A stretch of 58,020 nt of DNA from Saprospiraceae bacterium (GTDB lineage Bacteria; Bacteroidota; Bacteroidia; Chitinophagales; Saprospiraceae). The stretch's first letter is position 1. Every line of letters begins with the position of its first letter. Where the stretch lies: assembly GCA_020629035.1 (NCBI GenBank), contig JAHDEC010000026.1:1-58020 (forward strand), in the 5' to 3' direction. The notes under the pieces are model-generated. The model was not told the origin of the DNA. It searched no databases and saw only the letters and a program-made list of their open reading frames with translations. Shown one piece after another: positions 8,671 through 17,590 of the stretch. The translations under genes were made by a program, and so were the position numbers.

Positions 8671-10968
8671 TTGGCCAAGGAAGTAGTCCATACTGAAATC
8701 GAAGGAAGGAAGCTAAAAATTAGTAACCTGCAAAAAGTTATTTACCCAGATACATCGGTAACTAAAGCAGAAATCATTCAGTACTATCTTAGCATTGCGC
8801 CTATCATGCTAAAATATGTTAAGGATAGACCACTAACGCTTATTAGATTTCCAGATGGTATCCATAAAGGACACTTTTATACTAAATCAAAACCGGATTG
8901 GACACCCACATGGATAAAGAGTATAGGAATAAAACATTCAGAAGAAACGATTGAATACCTCTTAGCACATGAATCTGCAACACTCGTTTGGTTAGCTAAT
9001 CTGGCAGCATTGGAAATCCACCCAATGCAAATGTTTAGTTCTCAAATGGAAAAACCTGATCACTTTATCTTCGATTTAGATCCACCGGTCAATGGGGACT
9101 TCCAAATAGTCAAGAAAATAGCTTTTGAACTTAAAGAATTTTTGGAGTCCAAGGGCTACATTCCTTTTGTTAAAACATCAGGAAGTAAAGGGCTCCATAT
9201 ATTCGTTCCCATCGTTCCTGAACATACACATGAGGAGATGGTTATACAGGTCAAAACATTGGCCAAAATCTTCGTAAAACAGCATAGTACTACTTGTACA
9301 CTTGCCATGTCTAAGGAGAAACGAGGTGGTAAAACACTCATAGATATTTTTAGAAACCACAAAGCACATACTACAGTCGCACCATATAGTATGCGAGGTA
9401 AGGAGGGGGCACCTTTATCTTTTCCCATTACCTGGGAAGCGCTGAAGGATATCCATCATTCGAAAGATATAACCATTCGAAACTATCAGGAATACCTAGA
9501 CAAGTTTGGAGATGTTTGGGATAGCTTTTACGAAGATGCAACTGATTTAATCCCATCATCAAACGCTAATGAAATTGATCCCAAGGTGGCAGAGAAGCTT
9601 GATGAATATATTAGAAAACGAGATTTCGACATTACGCCAGAACCCTCATTAGCTCCGATAAAAACCAAGGGAAACCAGTTTTGTGTACAACTCCACAACG
9701 CCCAGAATTTGCACTACGACTTGCGCCTCGAAAAAGATGGCGTATTGCTCAGTTGGGCTATCCCCAAAGGTTTACCCACAAAGATCGGTCTTAAGCGCTT
9801 GGCTATACGCACGGAGGATCATCCGATGAAATATCTAGATTTTGAAGGAGTTATTCCTAAAGGTCAGTACGGAGCTGGAGAGATGTGGGTCTATGCACGG
9901 GGAACTTTTAGCTGGGATAGTCAGAAAGATGGAAGCTATAAGTTTACTTGTAAAGCACCTGGTTTAAATAGAAGCTACAAAATCTATCGGACAAAGGATG
10001 CTCAGTGGATTATAGAAATGATAGATAATGCGGACTTTAAGAAAATAGAATTACCCATAGAACCGATGCTTGCTGGAGTAAGTAAAGCTTTGCCAAAAGG
10101 ATCGAAATACAGCTACGAAATTAAATGGGACGGGATTCGCACCATTGTCCATGTTAATGGAAAATATGTAACTATTTATTCTCGGAGTGGTCGAGATATT
10201 TCGGAGCATTTTCCAGAGCTCATGGATCCAGATTTATTTGAAATCGAACAAGGGATTTTTGACGGTGAGATTGTGTGCTTAGACGAACAGGGTAGGCCAA
10301 TGTTTAGTCAGGTAATCTCAAGAATGCACACAAAAGGAGAGGCTTCTATTAAACTTGCTTCCAAGAAAAATCCAGCAGTATGCTACTTGTTTGACTGCAT
10401 CATGCTCGATGGAAAATATATCGTAAAAGAACCTTTGCTAAGAAGGCAAGCCTGGATGAATGTTGCCTTTAAGAGTGGAAACATCTTCCGTAAGAGTGAG
10501 TCCATGGATGATGGTCAGGGACTATTCGATGCAGCAAAGGCCATGTCTTTGGAAGGAGTCATGGCAAAAAGTAAAAATGGACCTTATTTAATAGGTCAAC
10601 GAAGTGATCATTGGCTAAAGGTTAAGTTTCGAACGAACGAGCAATGTTACATAGCAGGATATACAAAAGGGGAGGGCGATCGTTCTGGATTATTTGGTTC
10701 TATGCACCTTCTTAAACCTGAAGATGATGGCTCTTTAAAATATATGGGTAAAGTAGGAACAGGATTTGATGCTAAAAAGATGAAGATGCTTTTGAAACGA
10801 TTTGAATCAGTGGTCAGTAAAAAGAAACTGTTTCCAGAAAAAACCGATGATGATCGTAATTCAGTATGGCTTAAACCGGAAATTCTGTGTGAAATTCAGT
10901 ATGCTTCCTTAAGTTCTACAGGTACTTATCGTGAACCGGTTTTTGTAAAATTAATTGACAAAAAATAA
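8671..10968 (+). CDS. ligD: DNA ligase D, POL-PE-LIG order
   Basis: LigD repairs double-strand breaks by non-homologous end joining with Ku. The 765 residues show a primase-polymerase domain (about 1-300) with the metal-binding Asp135-Leu-Asp137 (FDLDPP). A 3'-phosphoesterase domain (about 330-455) follows, in which His342, His348, Asp350, Arg352, His384 and Tyr388 match the spacing of the known catalytic residues (42, 48, 50, 52, 84, 88 in the Pseudomonas protein). The ATP-dependent ligase domain comes last, with Lys485-Trp-Asp-Gly as the nucleophile motif, and then an OB fold. POL-first order resembles mycobacterial LigD. No in-frame ATG lies between the stop at 8638 and the TTG at 8671, so TTG is the likely start. 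The ku gene follows after 12 bp. Confidence 0.95.
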   Translation: MAKEVVHTEIEGRKLKISNLQKVIYPDTSVTKAEIIQYYLSIAPIMLKYVKDRPLTLIRFPDGIHKGHFYTKSKPDWTPTWIKSIGIKHSEETIEYLLAHESATLVWLANLAALEIHPMQMFSSQMEKPDHFIFDLDPPVNGDFQIVKKIAFELKEFLESKGYIPFVKTSGSKGLHIFVPIVPEHTHEEMVIQVKTLAKIFVKQHSTTCTLAMSKEKRGGKTLIDIFRNHKAHTTVAPYSMRGKEGAPLSFPITWEALKDIHHSKDITIRNYQEYLDKFGDVWDSFYEDATDLIPSSNANEIDPKVAEKLDEYIRKRDFDITPEPSLAPIKTKGNQFCVQLHNAQNLHYDLRLEKDGVLLSWAIPKGLPTKIGLKRLAIRTEDHPMKYLDFEGVIPKGQYGAGEMWVYARGTFSWDSQKDGSYKFTCKAPGLNRSYKIYRTKDAQWIIEMIDNADFKKIELPIEPMLAGVSKALPKGSKYSYEIKWDGIRTIVHVNGKYVTIYSRSGRDISEHFPELMDPDLFEIEQGIFDGEIVCLDEQGRPMFSQVISRMHTKGEASIKLASKKNPAVCYLFDCIMLDGKYIVKEPLLRRQAWMNVAFKSGNIFRKSESMDDGQGLFDAAKAMSLEGVMAKSKNGPYLIGQRSDHWLKVKFRTNEQCYIAGYTKGEGDRSGLFGSMHLLKPEDDGSLKYMGKVGTGFDAKKMKMLLKRFESVVSKKKLFPEKTDDDRNSVWLKPEILCEIQYASLSSTGTYREPVFVKLIDKK

Positions 10969-10980
10969 AACTAAGCTATT

Positions 10981-11763
10981 ATGAGATCTATATGGAAAGG
11001 TCATATTCGATTTTCTTTAGTTACGATTCCAATCCAAATTTTTAGTGCGATAAACAAAAGCAAAGACATTAGTTTTAAGCAGTTGCACAATGAAGACAAT
11101 GGTGGAATTAAGTACATGAAAGTTTGTAAAACTTGTGAAAAAGAAGTGCCGTATGGAGATATTGTAAAAGGCTATGAGTACGAACCAGACAATTATGTTG
11201 TCATGGAGAAAAGTGATTTTGATGCTATCAAATTAAAAAGTAATAAGGCGATAGATATCGAAGCATTTGTAGATTTAGATGAAGTACATCCGACCTTATT
11301 TGAGGCCATTTATTTTGTGGGACCTAGCTCTGAAGTGGCAAAAAAGACCTTCAGTTTATTTACCCAAACATTGAAAAAAACAAAAAAAGCAGGCGTAGGA
11401 AGGATCATTTTAAGAGACAAAGAAGATGTAGTTTTAATGGTACCCTATGAAGGTGGACTCATCATGTATAAACTGCGATATCCATATGAGATGCGATCTA
11501 TGAAGGATGTTCCGGATCTAGAAGAAGCTGAAGTGGATGAGGCTCAATTAAAATTAGCAGAAACCTTGGTTGATTCCCTTGTGACTACTTTCGATAAAAT
11601 AGATTTTGAAGATAGGTATCGACAGGAATTATTAGCTGTCGTGCAGGCGAAAGTGGATGGAAAAGAAATTGTCAGTATTACGGAGGAAGAAGTAGAAACA
11701 CCTGTCGTGGATATTATGTCAGTACTTAAGCAGAGCATTGAAAAAGCCAAAAAAGGCGCCTAA
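10981..11763 (+). CDS. ku: Bacterial Ku, NHEJ end-binding protein
   Basis: The 260-residue protein is a bacterial Ku homodimer subunit that rings DNA ends and recruits LigD. The start MRSIWKGHIRFSLVTIPIQ is the family hallmark, followed by FKQLHNEDNGG, the KVCKTCEKEVPYGDIVKGYEYE segment with a CxxC pair, and DVPDLEEAEVDEAQLKLAETLVDSL, the usual dimer and core region. The end is a short Lys-rich tail (KQSIEKAKKGA), shorter than the long basic tails of some actinobacterial Ku proteins. It is the middle gene of a three-gene NHEJ operon. Confidence 0.96.
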   Translation: MRSIWKGHIRFSLVTIPIQIFSAINKSKDISFKQLHNEDNGGIKYMKVCKTCEKEVPYGDIVKGYEYEPDNYVVMEKSDFDAIKLKSNKAIDIEAFVDLDEVHPTLFEAIYFVGPSSEVAKKTFSLFTQTLKKTKKAGVGRIILRDKEDVVLMVPYEGGLIMYKLRYPYEMRSMKDVPDLEEAEVDEAQLKLAETLVDSLVTTFDKIDFEDRYRQELLAVVQAKVDGKEIVSITEEEVETPVVDIMSVLKQSIEKAKKGA

Positions 11764-11766
11764 TGT

Positions 11767-12456
11767 ATGCTTAGTATTCTCAGTTGGAACATACGTCAAG
11801 GAGGAGGCTCGCGCCTTGCCCAAATCTGTCAGAAAATTATAGATAGTAAAGCCACCATTGTTGTACTTTCTGAATTTAGAAACAACCAGTCAGGCATTCA
11901 AATCCGAAATTATTTACTAAAAGCAGGATATCGACATCAACATGTAAGCGCTGCTGAACGAGATGTAAATAGTGTGGCCATATTTTCAAAATTAGCTTGC
12001 AATTTTCAAGGATATTCCAACATTGATCCTGAATATTCGGCTAATGTAATTTCCGCTTCTTATGATGCATTTGTGGTCTATGGTATGTATCTACCACACA
12101 AAAAGAAGCATGTGTTATTTGACTTTCTCATTGATCAAGCAGCCCGAGAAAAACCAGCGATTATGGTAGGTGACTTTAATACTGGTATCAACGGTATCGA
12201 CCAAAAAGGCAGTTCGTTCTGGTATGAGGATAAACTAAAGAAACTACATAAAGAGGGTATGCAAGATGCCTTTAGAGCAAAGCATGATGCTATTAAAGAG
12301 TACTCTTGGTACAGTCATCAAGGGAATGGATATCGTTATGATCACAGCTATGTGCATGCCTCCATTTTGCCGATAGTCAAAGAATGTTATTATGAGCACA
12401 CTTGGCGCGAAGAAAAGTTATCTGATCACTCACCTATGATGCTGGTTTTAGGTTGA
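11767..12456 (+). CDS. EEP-family nuclease/phosphatase in the NHEJ operon
   Basis: The 229-residue protein has the endonuclease/exonuclease/phosphatase fold of ExoIII/APE1-type nucleases. Visible catalytic motifs are Trp7-Asn8, Glu36 (LSEF), Gly-Asp136-Phe-Asn138-Thr (VGDFNTG) and Ser-Asp220-His221-Ser (LSDHSPM). No signal peptide is seen. The ATG lies 3 bp after the ku stop, so it is translated with ku and ligD. This places a metal-dependent nuclease or phosphodiesterase with the break-repair genes, where trimming of blocked ends or abasic sites would be useful. That role is inference; EEP proteins also hydrolyse other phosphoesters. The 3' end overlaps the convergent hydrolase gene by 9 bp. 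Confidence 0.85.
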   Translation: MLSILSWNIRQGGGSRLAQICQKIIDSKATIVVLSEFRNNQSGIQIRNYLLKAGYRHQHVSAAERDVNSVAIFSKLACNFQGYSNIDPEYSANVISASYDAFVVYGMYLPHKKKHVLFDFLIDQAAREKPAIMVGDFNTGINGIDQKGSSFWYEDKLKKLHKEGMQDAFRAKHDAIKEYSWYSHQGNGYRYDHSYVHASILPIVKECYYEHTWREEKLSDHSPMMLVLG

Positions 12457-13278
12457 TGTTTGAAAAAACTCTTCCATTATTTTAATTGATTCTTTTGGTT
12501 GCTCTTCCTGGACAAAATGCCCTGCTTCTATCTTATGATAGTTGGCTGTTGGGAATGCTCCCAACCACTTATCTAGATAATCTAAGCCAAAAAATGGGTC
12601 TTTTGTGCCCCAAATAAATTGCATTTTGGTGTCTGATAAGGCTTGTTTATGTTGCCAATGCTGTTCATACCAATCACTAGATGCTGTTAAAGAAAGAGCT
12701 ATGTCATAAAGGGCTTTCCTGCTTTTAATCTTTTTAAAAGGATTTTTGAATCCAGCTTTAACTTCTTTGGATAATGCAGTTTTATTATAAAAGGCTTGAT
12801 TTAAAAGAGTAGTTAATGGGAAATTAAGCCGTTTGTATAAAAACTTCCCAATAGGTGAGGATATCAGCTTGTCAGCTTTTTGAAGGGTTTTATTGCTTTT
12901 CGTTTCCCAAATCCAGGTATTAAATAGAACAATCCGTTTAATATTTGACGGATACTTCATAGCATAAGGGAGTGCAATAGGTCCTCCAAAATCATGGACT
13001 ACCAGGGTAAAGTTTTGGATTCCAAGTTTCTCAATAAACATGTTAAAATTAGCAGCATGATTTTGAGGCGTACCCTCGAATTTATCTGATTTTTGTGAAA
13101 GCCCAAAGCCTACATGATCCATAGCAATGCAGCGATTAGTTTTAGAGAAATGCTGAATAAATTTACGGTAAAGAAAACTAGATGCTGGTGTCCCATGGAC
13201 AAACACAATTACTTCCCCCTTTCCCACGTCTGTATATGACATGGAGTAGCCATTAATATCTATTTTATAATAATCCAT
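12448..13278 (-). CDS. Alpha/beta hydrolase, haloalkane-dehalogenase-like
   Basis: The 276-residue cytoplasmic hydrolase has the oxyanion motif HGTPASSF (about 29-36), a nucleophile elbow VHDFGGP with Asp rather than Ser, a likely acid in WGTKDPFFG and the catalytic His in EAGHFVQEEQP. An Asp nucleophile is the mark of haloalkane dehalogenases and epoxide hydrolases. The residue after the nucleophile is Phe, where dehalogenases usually have a halide-binding Trp, so true dehalogenase activity is uncertain. It is convergent with the NHEJ operon and overlaps it by 9 bp. Confidence 0.82.
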   Translation of the reverse strand: MDYYKIDINGYSMSYTDVGKGEVIVFVHGTPASSFLYRKFIQHFSKTNRCIAMDHVGFGLSQKSDKFEGTPQNHAANFNMFIEKLGIQNFTLVVHDFGGPIALPYAMKYPSNIKRIVLFNTWIWETKSNKTLQKADKLISSPIGKFLYKRLNFPLTTLLNQAFYNKTALSKEVKAGFKNPFKKIKSRKALYDIALSLTASSDWYEQHWQHKQALSDTKMQFIWGTKDPFFGLDYLDKWLGAFPTANYHKIEAGHFVQEEQPKESIKIMEEFFQTST

Positions 13279-13422
13279 ACAAGGTAGATCTTTACTAAGT
13301 ATAACAGTAAATTTATAGACAAGTTGTGAGATTTTAGTCGAATATTAACCATACGAACAGATGCTATTCCTTTATTTGCAAAACCTTAATGATTTGCTTA
13401 ACTTAGGTTTAAAGCCATAAGT

Positions 13423-14955
13423 GTGAGACAGAATCTTCTAATACTTATTCTATTTTTTGTTCAATCCTATTGTATTGCACAAGCCGTCACTTGGACTAAA
13501 GATATCGCACCAATTATCTATGAGCATTGTTCGTCATGCCATCACCGAGATGCTATAGCTCCCTTTGAATTAATGAATTATATCGATGCGGTCGCCTTCG
13601 CAGATTGGATACATCATGCTGTCGAGGAACGAAGCATGCCACCTTGGCCAGCCAATCCTGAGTATGTTCATTTTAAAGATGAAGCATTATTGAGCCAACA
13701 AGAAATCGATGAAATTATTCAGTGGGTGCATGATGAAATGCCTTATGGAAATGCAGATGAAGAACCTGATCCACCCGTTTTTCCTCCAAAAGGTTCGTTG
13801 CTGGAGCAAATCGATTTTACCATTGCTATTCCGCCCTATACTTTACAGTCCAATGTTGATGAACTTCGATGGTTCACCTTTGAAAACACCTTTGAGGAAA
13901 CCATTTACATCAAGCGAATGGAGGTGATGCCTGGCTTAGAGAATGTGGTTCATCACTTAGATTTATTTGTGGATTATACGGATCAAAGTAAGAATAATGA
14001 TCTAGCCGATCCTCTGCCTGGCTTTGGTGAAGATTTTGGATATCCTAACCTGAGTCACTACTTAAACGCATGGCAACCAGGTGCAAATATTCTGGATTAT
14101 CCTGAAAATTGGGTCTTTGAAGTTGCACCAGGAGGAACCTTTGTTATAGAAATTCACTATGGTCCTCTGGGCGAAGGTCAAATAGATTCAAGTTATATGA
14201 ACATTGAATTTTTAAAAGATGGAACTCCAGAAAGAGCCATGAAAGCAGGTTGGTTAATGAATCATTCTTCGCATTTAATTGATGGTCCGCTAACGATTCC
14301 AGCCGATGAAACAGCCACTTTCCACCAAATAACCGAACCAATGTCACAAGATATTTCGGTGATAGCTATTTGTCCCCACATGCACTATTTGGGAAATAGT
14401 TATAAAATCTGGTATGAATCGGCCAGTGGTGATTCAGTACCCATGATAGACATTGATAGGTGGGATTTTCATTGGCAAAAATATTATGCCTATCAAAAAG
14501 TATTTAAGATACCGCAAGGAGCTAAGTTGATGAGTGAGGCCAGTTATGACAATACACTTAACAATCATGATAACCCCAATAATCCACCCATCACAGCAGG
14601 TCTTGGTAGCAGCACAGAAGACGAGATGCTTCTATGTTATTTTATCTATGCTGACTACATGGCTGGTGATGAGGATATTGTGATGGATAGTACACTACTG
14701 ATAAGTACGACTCAGCCTGATTTTTTTCCTCAACAAATGAAGGTTTATCCGAATCCAGTACAACATACACTAAGCCTTGATTTAGCCAAGGATGTTCCGG
14801 CTTACTATCGGATTTTAAACAGCACCGGACAAGTATTCCTAGGAGGCAAATCGGACGGGAATACGGTTTCTGTTTCTAGTCTACCGCCTGGCTATTATTT
14901 TATGGAATGGTATGATGGAGAACAACGATATGTCACTTCTTTCGTTAAACAATAA
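13423..14955 (+). CDS. T9SS-secreted cytochrome c/copper monooxygenase-like protein
   Basis: The 510-residue product starts with a signal peptide (LLILILFFVQ, ending near CIAQ). Residues 25-110 hold a c-type heme motif Cys36-Ser-Ser-Cys39-His40. A PHM/DBH-like type II copper, ascorbate-dependent monooxygenase domain follows. All six copper ligands of that fold seem present: His177, His178 (VHHLD) and His245 (IHYGP) for the first copper, His319 and His321 (CPHMH) and Met402 (DEMLLCYFIY) for the second. The C-terminus (from about 430) is a T9SS type A sorting domain (YPNPVQHTLSLDL). It would be exported to the cell surface. The only plausible start is GTG at 13423, directly before the basic N-terminus of the signal peptide. 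The substrate is unknown. Confidence 0.88.
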   Translation: MRQNLLILILFFVQSYCIAQAVTWTKDIAPIIYEHCSSCHHRDAIAPFELMNYIDAVAFADWIHHAVEERSMPPWPANPEYVHFKDEALLSQQEIDEIIQWVHDEMPYGNADEEPDPPVFPPKGSLLEQIDFTIAIPPYTLQSNVDELRWFTFENTFEETIYIKRMEVMPGLENVVHHLDLFVDYTDQSKNNDLADPLPGFGEDFGYPNLSHYLNAWQPGANILDYPENWVFEVAPGGTFVIEIHYGPLGEGQIDSSYMNIEFLKDGTPERAMKAGWLMNHSSHLIDGPLTIPADETATFHQITEPMSQDISVIAICPHMHYLGNSYKIWYESASGDSVPMIDIDRWDFHWQKYYAYQKVFKIPQGAKLMSEASYDNTLNNHDNPNNPPITAGLGSSTEDEMLLCYFIYADYMAGDEDIVMDSTLLISTTQPDFFPQQMKVYPNPVQHTLSLDLAKDVPAYYRILNSTGQVFLGGKSDGNTVSVSSLPPGYYFMEWYDGEQRYVTSFVKQ

Positions 14956-15049
14956 TGTAAAGTATAGTTAGTTTAGCTGTTATTAAACGAGTTTTTGAAA
15001 TCTCTAAATCTAATTTCTCAATAATAAATCAAGCCATTGAATTAATCCA

Positions 15050-15760
15050 ATGATTAGTGTATTACAATCTATAGTTCTACTCTTCTTCCTCAATTCAATA
15101 AGCAACATTGAAAAAACAAAGATATACTTGCTGCCTGGGCAGGGATCAGATGAACGAATTTTTGAGAAACTCAACTTTCCTAGTCATTACGAAACGGTAA
15201 ATATTGTGTATGATACACCGCACAAAGGTGAAAATTTAGCTTCTTATGCTAAAAGAATAGCTGAGCAAATCGAAGAAGATGATGGCTTTATATTATTGGG
15301 TGTTTCCATGGGTGGAATGATAGCGTCTGAAATAGCTGAATTAAAAAGTCCTGAGCAAATCATTATTATATCTAGCGCAAAAAATGCCAATGAATTACCA
15401 GGCAGATATACCTTCCAAAAGTCAGTACCTATCTATAAATTAGTTGGACCAAAACTATCCAAAACGGGAGCTCAGCTCTTACAGCCCATTGTCGAGCCCG
15501 ATAGAAACCAAGCTAAAGATACTTTCAAATCCATGTTAGCTGATAAAGATCCCATTTACTTAAAGCGCACCATAGCGATGATCATAAATTGGGATCTAAC
15601 AACTATCAATGAATCAATCGTCCATATCCATGGAGATAACGATCATACGCTTCCGTTGAAAAACATCAATGCTGATATAATTGTAGAAGATGGTTCTCAT
15701 ATGATGACACTCACTCGAGCAAACGAAATGAGTGCCATCTTAGTAGATGTTTTAAAGTGA
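15050..15760 (+). CDS. Alpha/beta hydrolase
   Basis: The 236-residue protein has a hydrophobic N-terminus (ISVLQSIVLLFFLNSI) that is a signal peptide or membrane anchor. The alpha/beta hydrolase core follows, with YLLPGQGSDERIF as the oxyanion loop, Ser nucleophile elbow GVSMGGM (about 84-90), a probable acid in HGDNDHTLP and the catalytic His in EDGSHMMT. It acts in the envelope on an unknown ester or amide. It lies 94 bp after the copper monooxygenase-like gene and is convergent with the retropepsin-like gene. Confidence 0.85.
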   Translation: MISVLQSIVLLFFLNSISNIEKTKIYLLPGQGSDERIFEKLNFPSHYETVNIVYDTPHKGENLASYAKRIAEQIEEDDGFILLGVSMGGMIASEIAELKSPEQIIIISSAKNANELPGRYTFQKSVPIYKLVGPKLSKTGAQLLQPIVEPDRNQAKDTFKSMLADKDPIYLKRTIAMIINWDLTTINESIVHIHGDNDHTLPLKNINADIIVEDGSHMMTLTRANEMSAILVDVLK

Positions 15761-15794
15761 AAACAAGTACCATTTTATGATTAATCTAGCTTGC

Positions 15795-16652
15795 CTACTT
15801 TATTCTATAGACTTGCTGATCACTGTCGATTAGTAATTGATAATCTTTAAACATAGCTAAGCCAATTCTTATTTGACTTGATTTAAGTATGGTAACTTCT
15901 ACGTCTGTCATTTCTATATCTCCTAGCTGTAATTTCGACAAGCTACTTGTTTGCTTTGTTACATCTCTAAGTCCTGAGATGGTAAACACCTGATCCACAC
16001 TGGTTGTAAAATCTAATTCGGCAATTAGTTTTTGGGCAAGTGGATGATTTTCTGGTATTGATAGGCTTGATGAAGAACCTAAATCTATGATCGCATTATA
16101 CTCAATGCCGTCGACACTAAGAGTTGTATAGGGTCTTCCTTTTTTTCTATCTATCTTGATAGCCGTAAATCCATCATGATTAATTGTTTGATTTGAAAGG
16201 GTCATCATTTTAGTATCAAAATCAAATAGCCAATTGGCCTTAGCGATAATTGGTTGGCCTATAATACCGCCAAAATCCTCCATTTTTTGCTCGATACCTT
16301 CGAGTTTGCCATTGACCGCAAAAGTGTTTTCAAAACTTACATCTCCTATACTAATAGAAGCTACTTTATCTTGCCCAAGTTTTATGGATTTATTGGCAGC
16401 ACCTTCAACTTCGGTAATTTTTCCAGTTGGTTTTTCTTGAGCGATTAGACTTAAATCTGCACCAGTATCAAAAATCATATTTTTAGCTTCCCCATTAACC
16501 ATGGCTTTAATTTCAATTAATTCTGAATTCATAGTGAAAGGAACTTGAATATTGAATGAATCAAGACTAGTCTTTCCCTTTTTTTGTAGGTTCTTAACGG
16601 AACAAGCTGTGAGTAATGTGACGCCTATTAAAGACAAAAATATTTTTTTCAT
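15795..16652 (-). CDS. Retropepsin-like aspartic protease lipoprotein
   Basis: The 285-residue protein has a lipoprotein signal (LLTAC, Cys17) and two halves that each carry an aspartyl protease-like motif: Asp62-Thr-Gly-Ala (FDTGADLS) and Asp190-Leu-Gly-Ser (IIDLGSSSS). The second motif has Leu in place of the usual Thr/Ser, so that site may be weakened. The two-half layout is that of clan AA bacterial aspartyl proteases. The protein would be anchored in the envelope and facing the periplasm or surface. It is the third gene of an operon, 14 bp after a DUF4249 lipoprotein gene and behind a TonB-dependent receptor gene. Confidence 0.8.
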   Translation of the reverse strand: MKKIFLSLIGVTLLTACSVKNLQKKGKTSLDSFNIQVPFTMNSELIEIKAMVNGEAKNMIFDTGADLSLIAQEKPTGKITEVEGAANKSIKLGQDKVASISIGDVSFENTFAVNGKLEGIEQKMEDFGGIIGQPIIAKANWLFDFDTKMMTLSNQTINHDGFTAIKIDRKKGRPYTTLSVDGIEYNAIIDLGSSSSLSIPENHPLAQKLIAELDFTTSVDQVFTISGLRDVTKQTSSLSKLQLGDIEMTDVEVTILKSSQIRIGLAMFKDYQLLIDSDQQVYRIK

Positions 16653-16666
16653 AATGTTGTTTTTTT

Positions 16667-17581
16667 CTATAATGTTAGTTGAATAATTTGTTCTCTAAAG
16701 CCACCAAATATTCCTACACCTCCCTGAATGTTAGAGTGAATTTGCACAGGTTCAACAAAAAAGTCCCCCAGTGCTAATCTATAGCGTTCCAGGCTTATAT
16801 AATATTGATACATATCGAGACTAATGGATCGAACTCGTATGGTGGCTAATATTTCTCCAGCATTTGCTTTACTTAGATTTCTGTCTGCTGTGAGAAAATT
16901 TATGGATAATTGTTTACTTTCCAGATCTGGCTCCTTTATAAAAATGGCTTTTAAACCCTGAGTAGGATCACTTATGTCTGCTAAGATGCTCTGATTCTCT
17001 GCGGCAAGATCTCGACTAAAGTGAGCAAATTCAATTTTTTCTACCTGATTAGCAAATAGGGGAGTTATGCTGGAGTCCTGATATTGGTAAACAACATCTA
17101 CCATGAAGTATTGCTTATCATCAATATCCACATTAATTAAGACATCAAATTCCCATGCAGGAATCCCTTCATAGTTTTGATATGATGAATCTATAAGGTC
17201 AATGGCAAAATCATAGGGGAGACTAGATTTTGCTTCTATATCGTCAAAATCAGGATGGCTAGCCTTGACACTAAATTTTTTATTAGGTTCAATATCGATT
17301 TCAGACAAAAGATAATTTCCATCAGATAGGTGGGGAATCATAAATTGCTCACCTTCATTTGTGCTTATTTCCACAAGGGCATCTGGAATACTAATTATTT
17401 GATCACTATTAATTGGAATGGTCTGACTCAGGCCTATACGTATGGAATCGTTCGAGGTAAAAAGTCCGTTGAGTACGAGTTTAGGCTTTTCTGTAGTTTC
17501 AGGGAATGGAACAAGCTGTTCACAAGATGAAAGCAGAAATCCAGATAAAATTATGATGAATATTAAAGATATATTTTTCAT
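16667..17581 (-). CDS. DUF4249 lipoprotein partner of the TonB-dependent receptor
   Basis: The 304-residue lipoprotein (SGFLLSSCEQ, lipobox Cys at about 20) matches the DUF4249 family. This shows in KPKLVLNGLFTSNDSIRIGLSQTIPI, the carboxypeptidase-regulatory-like strand pattern, and FSVKASHPDFDDIEA. These proteins accompany TonB-dependent receptors in Bacteroidota and are thought to be surface or periplasmic accessory lipoproteins, though the exact job is not known. The gene starts 9 bp after the receptor stop. Confidence 0.85.
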   Translation of the reverse strand: MKNISLIFIIILSGFLLSSCEQLVPFPETTEKPKLVLNGLFTSNDSIRIGLSQTIPINSDQIISIPDALVEISTNEGEQFMIPHLSDGNYLLSEIDIEPNKKFSVKASHPDFDDIEAKSSLPYDFAIDLIDSSYQNYEGIPAWEFDVLINVDIDDKQYFMVDVVYQYQDSSITPLFANQVEKIEFAHFSRDLAAENQSILADISDPTQGLKAIFIKEPDLESKQLSINFLTADRNLSKANAGEILATIRVRSISLDMYQYYISLERYRLALGDFFVEPVQIHSNIQGGVGIFGGFREQIIQLTL

Positions 17582-17590
17582 TGTAGAAGC

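Noticed and set aside
9156-9428. Leftward 90-codon frame inside ligD
   Set aside because: It lies opposite the conserved polymerase domain and shows a shadow composition rich in Leu, Cys and Ser.
12448-13278. Calling this hydrolase a true haloalkane dehalogenase
   Set aside because: The halide-binding Trp after the Asp nucleophile is Phe here, so only a general call is safe.
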